A DNA stretch of 64,000 nt from Chitinophagaceae bacterium (lineage in GTDB: Bacteria; Bacteroidota; Bacteroidia; Chitinophagales; Chitinophagaceae): assembly GCA_016706055.1 (NCBI GenBank), contig JADJKL010000007.1, positions 186,001 through 250,000 on the forward strand, in the 5' to 3' direction. Made by a program: the position numbers and the translations under genes. The notes under the pieces were generated by a model that saw nothing but the letters and a program-made list of their open reading frames with translations, made no database searches and was not told where the DNA came from. Numbering within the stretch: position 1 is the first letter of the stretch; each line of letters starts with the position of its first letter. Shown here one piece after another: positions 1 to 7,628 of the stretch.

Positions 1-125
1 TTTATTTCGTTGTATAAATCAGTTGTTGTAGCAACATCTTCTTTTAATTGAGCATTTGCCGACCCAAGAACTACTACAAGTGCAATTAATATGAGAACTA
101 TTTTATTTATTAAAACTGATTTCAT
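1..125 (-). CDS. Exported protein, N-terminal fragment (runs off the window)
   Basis: An open frame starts at an ATG at 125 and runs off the left edge. The first ~25 residues are a Sec-type signal peptide: MKSVLINK, a hydrophobic core (IVLILIALVVVLG), then a likely cleavage site after SANA before QLKED. Only about 41 codons are visible, so no family can be named. The upstream 190 bp separates it divergently from the DUF3089 lipoprotein. Confidence 0.6.
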   Translation of the reverse strand, partial: MKSVLINKIVLILIALVVVLGSANAQLKEDVATTTDLYNEI

Positions 126-366
126 ATCTGTGCTTTTTGATTTGCTTACACAAAGATAGGGTGATGTTTGGTACTATGCAAACTAAAGTACCATATTTTT
201 TAGAGTAATGGTCTTAGAAGAGAGCTTTTTTGACCTGAAATCCTTGCCAGTATTGATAAATATGGATAATTATATCTTTTTAAAAAAATGGATAAACGGC
301 CAAAAAATTGGATAAATGCCTAATATTTTAGTGAATTATGCTAAAAACAGGCGACTTTTACTCCAA

Positions 367-1416
367 ATGCAGAAACAACTGTTTTATATTATTGCCGCAT
401 CGACCATCATTATTTCTTGCGCAAATAAATATCAACCTTACGCTGCTAATTACAATTTCAAAAGCGAAACCGGAAAACCTGCTTACCAAAATTTGGATTA
501 TTGGGCAGCTCATCCCTGGAAATGGGATCCATCGGATAGCATACCCGAACCACTAAGAACAGAGCCAAGAGATACATTGGCCGATGTTTTTTTTCTTTAT
601 CCCACAACATTTACATCAAAAAAAGATGCCAATCAATTAAATGCTTTTATTGATGATAAAAATTTAAATGCAAAAACAGATTATTCTACTATTCTTTTTC
701 AAGCAAGTGTATTTAATCAACACTGCAGAGTTTTTGCACCTAGATACAGACAGGCTCATATTAGTAATTTCTATTCGAAAGATAAATCGAAAGCAACGGA
801 TGCATTTGATCTGGCTTATCTGGATTTAAAAACAGCGTTTGAATTTTATATGAAGAACTGGAATAATGGAAGACCAATTATTATTGCAGGTCACAGCCAG
901 GGAGCATTTTTAGCAGAACGATTATTAAAAGAATATTTCGAAGGAAAGGAATTGAAAAAACAATTAGTGGCAGCGTATGTTATTGGTTGGCCTGTTCCAA
1001 AAGAATATTTTACTACACTAAAGATGTGTGAAGATGCTGCAGAAACCGGATGCCTGATAAGCTGGCGTACGTATAGAACTGACTATATTCCTTCCTACAT
1101 AAAAAATGGAAGTACTAGTCCTGATAACCTTTTTAGACAAGGAAATTCATATGTCACCAATCCGCTTAGCTGGAAAACTGATTCAGAAAACATTTCTAAA
1201 GAGTGGAACAAAGGAAGTGTGCTTACAAAATTCAACAAAATCTACAAGCATACTACTAATGCCAAGGTTGAAAACGATTTGCTTTATGTAAACAAACCAA
1301 AATTTCCCTGGAGTTTTTTATACTTTACTAAAAATTACCATATAGCAGATATTAACCTGTTTTATATTAACATAAAAGAAAACGTTGAGCAGCGTATTAA
1401 ATCCTTCTTGCAATAA
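367..1416 (+). CDS. DUF3089 alpha/beta-hydrolase-like lipoprotein
   Basis: Predicted exported hydrolase of the DUF3089 (alpha/beta hydrolase fold) family; the substrate is not known. The nucleophile elbow G-H-S-Q-G lies near residue 175-179, with Ser177 as likely nucleophile, and the FFLYPTTF and YVIGWPVP segments fit the family. The frame is open from 316, but I prefer the ATG at 367 because it places a signal peptide with lipobox I-I-S-C (Cys18) at the N-terminus, so the protein should be membrane-anchored. The 260 bp after the gene show no coding potential, only a direct repeat TATTTTCTACTTG near 1424 and 1489. Confidence 0.8.
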   Translation: MQKQLFYIIAASTIIISCANKYQPYAANYNFKSETGKPAYQNLDYWAAHPWKWDPSDSIPEPLRTEPRDTLADVFFLYPTTFTSKKDANQLNAFIDDKNLNAKTDYSTILFQASVFNQHCRVFAPRYRQAHISNFYSKDKSKATDAFDLAYLDLKTAFEFYMKNWNNGRPIIIAGHSQGAFLAERLLKEYFEGKELKKQLVAAYVIGWPVPKEYFTTLKMCEDAAETGCLISWRTYRTDYIPSYIKNGSTSPDNLFRQGNSYVTNPLSWKTDSENISKEWNKGSVLTKFNKIYKHTTNAKVENDLLYVNKPKFPWSFLYFTKNYHIADINLFYINIKENVEQRIKSFLQ

Positions 1417-1677
1417 AAGAGTATTTTCTACTTGCAGTTAGTTACCACCACTAATATAATCCAGGGAATCGCTGCTTGAATTTTTAGATCTATTTTCTAC
1501 TTGTTTCTACTGATAAATACAGCCAAATATCTGAACCACTAAATTTAAATAAGACTACAGCAAAGACAAGCAAAGAAGTAGTAGTTTTATTTATTACAGA
1601 CGATCCGATAAATTCACTTGTACTATTCCAAAAAAAATATTGGCCAATACAATAATTATTCAATTACACTTTAAATA

Positions 1678-2373
1678 TTGAACCTAAACAATCCAAACTC
1701 AGTTTTCGTCATTATTCCATTTTATAATGAAAACACTGTCATTAGTGAAGTGATAGAAAGTTTAGTGCCTTATAATTATCAAATTGTATTGGTTGATGAC
1801 GGTTCGGCTAAATCACCAATTGATTTTTTAAAAGATATTCATTCAGTTTATTTTTTGCATCATAAAGTAAATCTCGGACAAGGAGCAGCTATACAAACAG
1901 GGATTGATTTCGCTTTGAGAAAAGGAGCTGAGCTTCTGGTTACTTTTGATGCAGATGGGCAACATCTGGCTTCAGATATTCAATCACTATTAGAACCATT
2001 ACAAAATAAAGAAGCGGATATTTGTATTGCTTCCCGGTTTTTAGAAAAAGGAAAGCATAATGCGACAAAAGGAAGAAAAATAACATTGAAAGCAGGTCGG
2101 TGGGTTAATTATTTTTTTACCGGTTTGTTTTTATCCGATGCACACAACGGCCTGAGGGCAATGAACCGTATTGCTGCAAAAAAAATTCGCCTTAAGGAAA
2201 ACAGGATGGCGCATGCAAGTGAGTTTCTCATTGCTATAAAAAAGAATAAACTACGATATAAAGAAATCCCTGCATCTGTGGTTTACTCTGACTATTCCAG
2301 AAAAAAGGGGCAATCTGTTTTTAGCAGTGTCAGAATCTTTTTTGATTTAGTTTTACACAAATTATTTGAATGA
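1678..2373 (+). CDS. GT2 family glycosyltransferase (dolichyl-phosphate mannose synthase-like)
   Basis: Transfers a sugar from a nucleotide-sugar, probably to a lipid carrier or surface glycan. It has the GT-A start VIIPFYNE, VLVDDGS near residue 39, and the metal-binding DADGQH motif near residue 100. At 231 aa it is a soluble catalytic domain without the membrane tail of larger homologues. The start must be the TTG at 1678: an in-frame TAA lies at 1672-1674 and there is no suitable ATG before the conserved N-terminal strand. Its stop overlaps the next gene's start (ATGA), so the two are translationally coupled. Confidence 0.85.
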   Translation: MNLNNPNSVFVIIPFYNENTVISEVIESLVPYNYQIVLVDDGSAKSPIDFLKDIHSVYFLHHKVNLGQGAAIQTGIDFALRKGAELLVTFDADGQHLASDIQSLLEPLQNKEADICIASRFLEKGKHNATKGRKITLKAGRWVNYFFTGLFLSDAHNGLRAMNRIAAKKIRLKENRMAHASEFLIAIKKNKLRYKEIPASVVYSDYSRKKGQSVFSSVRIFFDLVLHKLFE

Positions 2374-2693
2374 CGGGAATTAAAATTCTACTAACAACAG
2401 GTGTAGCCTTCATTGCCGTTTATTTTTTTTTACGGCTGCGCAACAGCATTTTTGACATCCTTATTCTGATGTTGTTAATTATTGCTGCTGTCGTATTTAT
2501 CTTATTCCCGGATATCACTAATTCCATTGCCAATAAATTAGGAGTAGGCCGTGGTGCTGATTTAGTTTTTTATACAAGCATCCTAATATTCTGGTTCGCT
2601 ATTCTTAAGCTTTATGCAAGAATCCGAAGACTTGAGCAGATTATTACACAAGTAGTGAGAAAAGATGCTATTGATGAAGCAGAAAAAAACTAA
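2370..2693 (+). CDS. DUF2304 family membrane protein
   Basis: Small integral membrane protein (107 aa) with three hydrophobic segments (about residues 3-20, 27-46, 66-84) and a charged cytoplasmic tail. Size and topology match DUF2304, a family that commonly sits directly after a GT2 glycosyltransferase. The 4-bp overlap with the upstream GT2 gene supports a functional pair; a membrane anchor or lipid-carrier-handling role is inference. Confidence 0.75.
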   Translation: MTGIKILLTTGVAFIAVYFFLRLRNSIFDILILMLLIIAAVVFILFPDITNSIANKLGVGRGADLVFYTSILIFWFAILKLYARIRRLEQIITQVVRKDAIDEAEKN

Positions 2694-2718
2694 ATTTCAC
2701 TAACTAAAAATCAAACAC

Positions 2719-3108
2719 ATGAAACTCAAACTACCACTCCTTGTTCTTATTACCACCTTTTCTCTTTCATTTTTTTCCTGTGGTGAAAAGAAAAATAAAA
2801 CAACTGATGAACAATCAATCATCCAGCCTTCAAATGACGGCATCGTTCCGACAATTGATACTACAAATTTAAACGATGAGGCTTCTTTGCTTGATGCAAT
2901 AAAGAAAGTGGCTGATGCAAACATTGCAGATGATAAAAAAAGAGAAGAAGATCCTTCTTATTCCGGTCACTATCTTGAACTAACGAAACTTTATACAGCC
3001 GTTTTAAAGGCTTCAAATAAATATTCTGAAAGCATTGCAGATCCAAAAAAGGCACTAGAATATCATGAAAAATTTTCTAACATTCAGAAAACGATGTATG
3101 AAAAGTAG
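2719..3108 (+). CDS. Small lipoprotein of unknown function
   Basis: 129-aa protein with a hydrophobic leader ending in a lipobox (F-F-S-C, Cys21), then a charged, disordered-looking linker and a helical C-terminal half. I recognise no family. It follows the DUF2304 gene by 25 bp on the same strand and could belong to that operon. Its stop codon abuts the end of the convergent exbD-like gene with no intergenic space. Confidence 0.7.
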   Translation: MKLKLPLLVLITTFSLSFFSCGEKKNKTTDEQSIIQPSNDGIVPTIDTTNLNDEASLLDAIKKVADANIADDKKREEDPSYSGHYLELTKLYTAVLKASNKYSESIADPKKALEYHEKFSNIQKTMYEK

Positions 3109-3666
3109 CTAATGGTTGTTTCCCCTTAGCCAATCAACCTCTTGCTTCGATTGGTTTATCACTGCATATTTTTTTACAATATTGATTGTTGCTTCATCAA
3201 GCAAATCAACAATTGTTCTATAATTTGCATCGTTGCCAGGCTTTATCAATAACATCAAGCCATCTCTTTTCTCCTTACTCTTCACATCAGCATCAAGTTT
3301 CTTTTGTTTAGCATTAATTATGCTTCTTATGTTATCAAGACCCGTTAGTCTTGTCTGTTTTATCTTGTTGTCCTGTAATGCCTCTTCCCATTTACCTTCG
3401 TAATAATAAATAGTATTTCCTTTATCAATTAGAACTGTGAGTGCAGAAGATTCAGCAAGAGGCATTGGTGGGCCATCTTTCGTCATTGCCAAATCCATAG
3501 CCGTGGGTTTGCTTAACTCTGTTGTAATTACAAAAAAGGAAATGAGTAGAAAGCCGAGATCAACCATTGGAGTCATATCAATTTTCAGATTATGCTTAAC
3601 CATTCGCTGCACACCTGATCTCTTACGAAAGGATGTTATTTCATTCTCAGAATTTAGCTGTGCCAT
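3109..3666 (-). CDS. ExbD/TolR-type biopolymer transport protein
   Basis: Proton-channel accessory subunit of ExbB-ExbD/TolQ-TolR energy-transducing complexes in the inner membrane. A short cytoplasmic N-terminus precedes one transmembrane helix (about residues 34-48); the helix start carries D-M-T-P-M-V-D-L with the family's conserved Asp. A periplasmic domain of ~130 residues follows. No ExbB/TolQ, TonB or second ExbD gene is nearby, so the partner is encoded elsewhere. It lies 50 bp downstream of the first CHAT gene on the same strand and may be co-transcribed with it. Confidence 0.85.
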   Translation of the reverse strand: MAQLNSENEITSFRKRSGVQRMVKHNLKIDMTPMVDLGFLLISFFVITTELSKPTAMDLAMTKDGPPMPLAESSALTVLIDKGNTIYYYEGKWEEALQDNKIKQTRLTGLDNIRSIINAKQKKLDADVKSKEKRDGLMLLIKPGNDANYRTIVDLLDEATINIVKKYAVINQSKQEVDWLRGNNH

Positions 3667-3716
3667 AAGCTTGTTTTTTACTTAGACACTTCAGTCAGTT
3701 AAATCCATAAACGTTT

Positions 3717-6700
3717 CTATTCCACCAACACAAAAGCTGCCCAGAAGTAAGGCAAATATTTTTTTCGCATATCAGCCTGTGCTTGTTTAAAAGCATCATT
3801 GATTGATTTTCCTTTTACCCAGTAGGAATAAAACGATGTCATAAGCTCGGCTGTTTCTTTATCGGGTACCTGCCATAAACTCAAGATCATTTTTTTAACT
3901 CCCGCCATTTTAAAGGCCCGTTGTAATCCAAACACACCTTCACTTCCTTTTACATCACCTAAAGCAGTTTCGCAAGCACTGAGTACAACCAATTGAGTGT
4001 TACTTAAATTTAATTGTGAAATTTCATAAGCTGTTACAACACCATCTTCTACTCCGGTTATTGGCGTCTTACCACTCCATGCATAGTTTCCACCTGACAA
4101 TATTAGTCCGCTCCTGAGCAATGGATCGTTTGCCAGTTTATAAACATTTTCCTTTCCAAATGTTTCTTTTCTTTTTTGATTCGGGTCGGGCAAAAAGAAG
4201 CCATGTGTGGCGATATGTAATATTTGCGACGAGTGACCACTCAATGCTTTGAGATTTCCTTCGGAAGCAGCTGTTTGTACAAATTCTTTTGTATTTATTT
4301 TATTTGTGTCAAATAGTTGCTTAATTTTTTTAACCTCTTCGGCAGTGCCGGGCAGGTTTGGCCATAAAGATGCATTACTGCCTCTCGTCGATGGTTTATA
4401 TAAAAATGTTGAAACTCCGTTAGTTAACTGGTTGGTCCTTTGTCTTGTTAATTGTGCACTATCCATTGAAAAAATAGCATCACCAAACAGTGTAATGTTT
4501 GTTGGCCTTTGCTTTTGGTCTTCTGAATTTCTTAATGCAACCTGTTTTGTACTGATATATTGTTGTAATTCATATTTATCCATTAGAACACTATTACTAT
4601 CTACCGGCAATGCCTGAAAAGCAATACTGAATAATTTTCCTGCTGGTGAATAAGATACTTTTTTTATTCCCTTTAAATAAGGCTCGAGAGGTTCCCAAAT
4701 TAGTTTATAAAGTTTTGCACCCAGAAATTTATCAGTCCCTGATTTACCCAAATCTAAACCCCGATAAAAATTATTGCCCATCGTTGTAGCTGTCGCTCCT
4801 GCACTGTCAAAGAGTTGCTGTAATTGTCTTTCTTCACAAAGCGGAATAAACATCGGAATGCTGTCATTCTTTTTTAAGACGTATGCAGCGTACATTACAC
4901 TATCCGTCCACCCTTTATTATAAAAATAAAATCGGACAAATTCTACAGAGGCTTCATTTTCCAATAGATTTTTCCAAACGTCCACGGTATTAACAGTAAA
5001 AGATTCCATCTCTTTTTTAAACGCTGAAGATTTCCTATTCAATTCCTTTTCTAACGTTTCGGTATCGTCTTCCAGTTTTTTTAAATCCTTTCTTTGTTCT
5101 GCTTTGGCCAATGAATATTGTTTTGACAAAACAGTTTTATTAGATTGCCATTTTTCGAAAAGTTGTTTAATAGCAAGATCAGTAGTTTTTCGGATTACCT
5201 CTATCCAATTCTTCGTATCGGATAATAAAAGCGACTTGAGCAAAAGCTGAAGGTTATAACATGCTGTGTAAAAAGATGAGCTAGCCTTAGGGTATTGAAA
5301 TAAAAGGCTGTTATTTAAATTATCTAAATCAATATTATGACCGAGATATTTTTCTTTTTCTTTTTCAGACAAGCTGGTAAAAACTTTTTTTAAATTAATA
5401 ATTTTGATTTGATTCTTCATCATCATATAACTTTCGGCTTTATCATATTGGCCCATACTCCCATACATTACAGCCAGGTTATTTAAACTATTGGCATAGT
5501 CAGGATGGCTTTCCCCCAATATTTTTTTATCAATATCTCTTGCAGTTATATAAAGTGGTTCAGCTTTCTTATATTGGCCCATATTCGTATACAATACTGC
5601 CAGATTGTTTAAACTGGTAGCATAATCGGGATGTTCTTCTCCTAATATTTTTTTAATAAGATCTTTGGTCATTAAATGAAGTGACTCTGCTTTCTCATAC
5701 TTACCCATGCTAGTATACAAAACAGCTAGGTTGTTTAAACTGGTGGCATAGTCAGGATGGCTTTCTCCTAAAACTTTTTTTCGAATATCTCTTGCTTGTA
5801 TATAAAGTGGTTCAGCCTTTTCATATTCCCCCATACTCTCATACAATTTTGCCAGATTGTTTAAACTAGTGGCATAAGAGGGATGATTTACTCCCAATAC
5901 TTTTTTCCAGATACTTATTGCCATTAAATAAAGTGGTTCGGCTTTCTCATACTGTCCCATGCTCGCATACAATACAGCCAGATTGTTTATACTGTTTCCG
6001 TAGTCGGGATGATTTTCCCCCAATACTTTTTTCCGGAGATCTATTGTCAGCATATAAAATGATTCGGCTTTATCATATTGGCCCATGCTCCCATACAACG
6101 CTGCCAGGTTATCTAAACTGGTAGCATAGTCAGGATGTCTTTCTCCTAATACCTTTTGCCTGATTTCTTTTGCCAGTAAATAAAGAGGTTCAGCTTTCTC
6201 ATATTGCCCCATACTCTTATACAAAGCAGCCAAACCGTTTAAACTGTTGGCATAGTCTGGATGACTTTCTCCCAATGTTTTTTTTCGGATGTTAATTGAT
6301 TCCTGATAAAGCGGTTCGGCTTTCTCGTATTGACCCATATTCGCATACAAGACAGCAAGGTTATGTATACTGAAAGCATAAGTGGGATGATTTGCACCCA
6401 ATGCCTTTCTCCATATTTCTCTTGCCAATATATAAAACGGCTCCGCTTTCTCATATTGCCCCATGCTCGTATACAATACAGCTAGGTTGTTTAAGCTGAA
6501 GGCATAGTCAGAATGGGTTTCACCCAATACTTTTTTTCGAATTTTTAATGATTCCAGATACAGCGGCTCCGCTTTCTCATATTGGCCCATGTTTGCATAC
6601 AATGCTGCTAGGTCGTTTAAACTGAAAGCATAGTCAGGATGACTTTCTCCTAATACATTTTTCCGGATATCTATTGCCAGTATATAAAGCGATTCGGCTT

Positions 6701-7448
6701 TCTCATATTGGCCCATGAACTTATATAGTGTTGCCAAGTTGTTTAAACTATTGGCATATGAAGGATGATTTTCCCCCAATGCTTTTTTCCGAATATCTTT
6801 TGCCTTGATATAAAGCGGTTCAGCTTTCTCGTATTGACCCATATTAACATACAATACAGCCAGGTTGTTTAAACTGTTGGCATAAGCAGGATCACTTTCC
6901 CCCAATGTCTTCTTCTGGATTTCTATTAATTCTTTATTCAACGGTTCAGCTTTCTCATATTGGCCCATGGTCTCATACAACCCTGCCAAATTATTTAAAC
7001 TGTTAGCATATGAAGGATGATTATCCCCCAATGCTTTTTTGCGGATACCTAATGCTTGTATATAAAGTGGTTCTGCTTTTTCATACTGACCCATGTTACC
7101 GTATAATACAGCGAGATTGTTTAAACTGTTAGCATAAGAGGGATGGCTTTCTCCCAATACTTTTTTGCGGATTTTTATTGCTTCCAAATAAACTGGTTCA
7201 GCTTTTTCATACTGACCCATATTTCCATACAATACAGCGAGATTGTTTAAACTGTACGCATAATCAAGATGGTTCTCACCTAATGTTTTTTTTGCGATCT
7301 CTACAGCTTTTTCACCAAATGGTATTGCCTTTTCATATTCTTCTATATTGATTAATTCAATAACCTTTTTATCCAACTCTTCAAGAGTTTGAGAAAAAGA
7401 TATAAAAGAAAATAATAGTAATAAATATGAAAGCAGCAGTCTTTTCAT
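3717..7448 (-). CDS. Exported TPR-CHAT protein (caspase-like protease), copy 1
   Basis: A predicted Sec signal peptide (residues 1-20, ending S-F-S-Q) is followed by about fourteen 42-residue kinesin-light-chain-type TPR units (residues 65-652) and a degenerate fifteenth. A helical linker (~700-830) leads to a C-terminal CHAT domain. The likely catalytic dyad is His in H-I-A-T-H-G-F-F (about residue 1082) and Cys in L-S-A-C-E-T (about 1159); D-K-E-T-A and the final F-W-A-A-F-V-L are typical of CHAT. CHAT proteases cleave proteins and are often run by TPR-sensed partners in the cytosol; an exported one is less usual. A paralogue lies immediately upstream. Target unknown. Confidence 0.88.
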   Translation of the reverse strand: MKRLLLSYLLLLFSFISFSQTLEELDKKVIELINIEEYEKAIPFGEKAVEIAKKTLGENHLDYAYSLNNLAVLYGNMGQYEKAEPVYLEAIKIRKKVLGESHPSYANSLNNLAVLYGNMGQYEKAEPLYIQALGIRKKALGDNHPSYANSLNNLAGLYETMGQYEKAEPLNKELIEIQKKTLGESDPAYANSLNNLAVLYVNMGQYEKAEPLYIKAKDIRKKALGENHPSYANSLNNLATLYKFMGQYEKAESLYILAIDIRKNVLGESHPDYAFSLNDLAALYANMGQYEKAEPLYLESLKIRKKVLGETHSDYAFSLNNLAVLYTSMGQYEKAEPFYILAREIWRKALGANHPTYAFSIHNLAVLYANMGQYEKAEPLYQESINIRKKTLGESHPDYANSLNGLAALYKSMGQYEKAEPLYLLAKEIRQKVLGERHPDYATSLDNLAALYGSMGQYDKAESFYMLTIDLRKKVLGENHPDYGNSINNLAVLYASMGQYEKAEPLYLMAISIWKKVLGVNHPSYATSLNNLAKLYESMGEYEKAEPLYIQARDIRKKVLGESHPDYATSLNNLAVLYTSMGKYEKAESLHLMTKDLIKKILGEEHPDYATSLNNLAVLYTNMGQYKKAEPLYITARDIDKKILGESHPDYANSLNNLAVMYGSMGQYDKAESYMMMKNQIKIINLKKVFTSLSEKEKEKYLGHNIDLDNLNNSLLFQYPKASSSFYTACYNLQLLLKSLLLSDTKNWIEVIRKTTDLAIKQLFEKWQSNKTVLSKQYSLAKAEQRKDLKKLEDDTETLEKELNRKSSAFKKEMESFTVNTVDVWKNLLENEASVEFVRFYFYNKGWTDSVMYAAYVLKKNDSIPMFIPLCEERQLQQLFDSAGATATTMGNNFYRGLDLGKSGTDKFLGAKLYKLIWEPLEPYLKGIKKVSYSPAGKLFSIAFQALPVDSNSVLMDKYELQQYISTKQVALRNSEDQKQRPTNITLFGDAIFSMDSAQLTRQRTNQLTNGVSTFLYKPSTRGSNASLWPNLPGTAEEVKKIKQLFDTNKINTKEFVQTAASEGNLKALSGHSSQILHIATHGFFLPDPNQKRKETFGKENVYKLANDPLLRSGLILSGGNYAWSGKTPITGVEDGVVTAYEISQLNLSNTQLVVLSACETALGDVKGSEGVFGLQRAFKMAGVKKMILSLWQVPDKETAELMTSFYSYWVKGKSINDAFKQAQADMRKKYLPYFWAAFVLVE
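5493..7256 (-). repeat. Tandem array of 14 x 126-bp TPR-coding units
   Basis: Fourteen head-to-tail 126-bp units encode the 42-residue TPR consensus with N-S-L-N-N-L-A-x-L-Y, M-G-Q-Y-E-K-A-E-P-L-Y and K-K-x-L-G-E-x-H-P-x-Y-A. The period is exact with no indels between units, and many units differ at only a handful of residues. That suggests recent duplication or gene conversion. A degenerate unit flanks each end. Confidence 0.9.
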
Positions 7449-7518
7449 AACTCATCGTTAATATACCATGTACAATATAAAACAATCTCACTGAAGGAGA
7501 ATAACCAAAGACTAGTAT

Positions 7519-7555
7519 AAATAGGCCACCGAAGTAACCCTTTGGTGGTCTATTT
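7519..7555 (-). terminator. Hairpin downstream of CHAT copy 2
   Basis: Arms AAATAGGCCACC and GGTGGTCTATTT form a 12-bp stem with one G-U pair and a 13-nt loop, between the two CHAT genes. The U-tract on the minus strand is weak, so termination may be partial. Confidence 0.5.
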
Positions 7556-7628
7556 CAACTTAGCATTCTTCAAAAAAGTATCACATCTCTTATATTCAAC
7601 ATCAGCCCTGCAAGTCAATACCTGAACT

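Noticed and set aside
5918..6124. Opposite-strand ORFs across the TPR array and CHAT genes
   Set aside because: They mirror the repeated codons of the real genes and have no independent features.
5493..7256. CRISPR-like array
   Set aside because: The 126-bp units are contiguous, in frame and encode TPRs, with no spacers.
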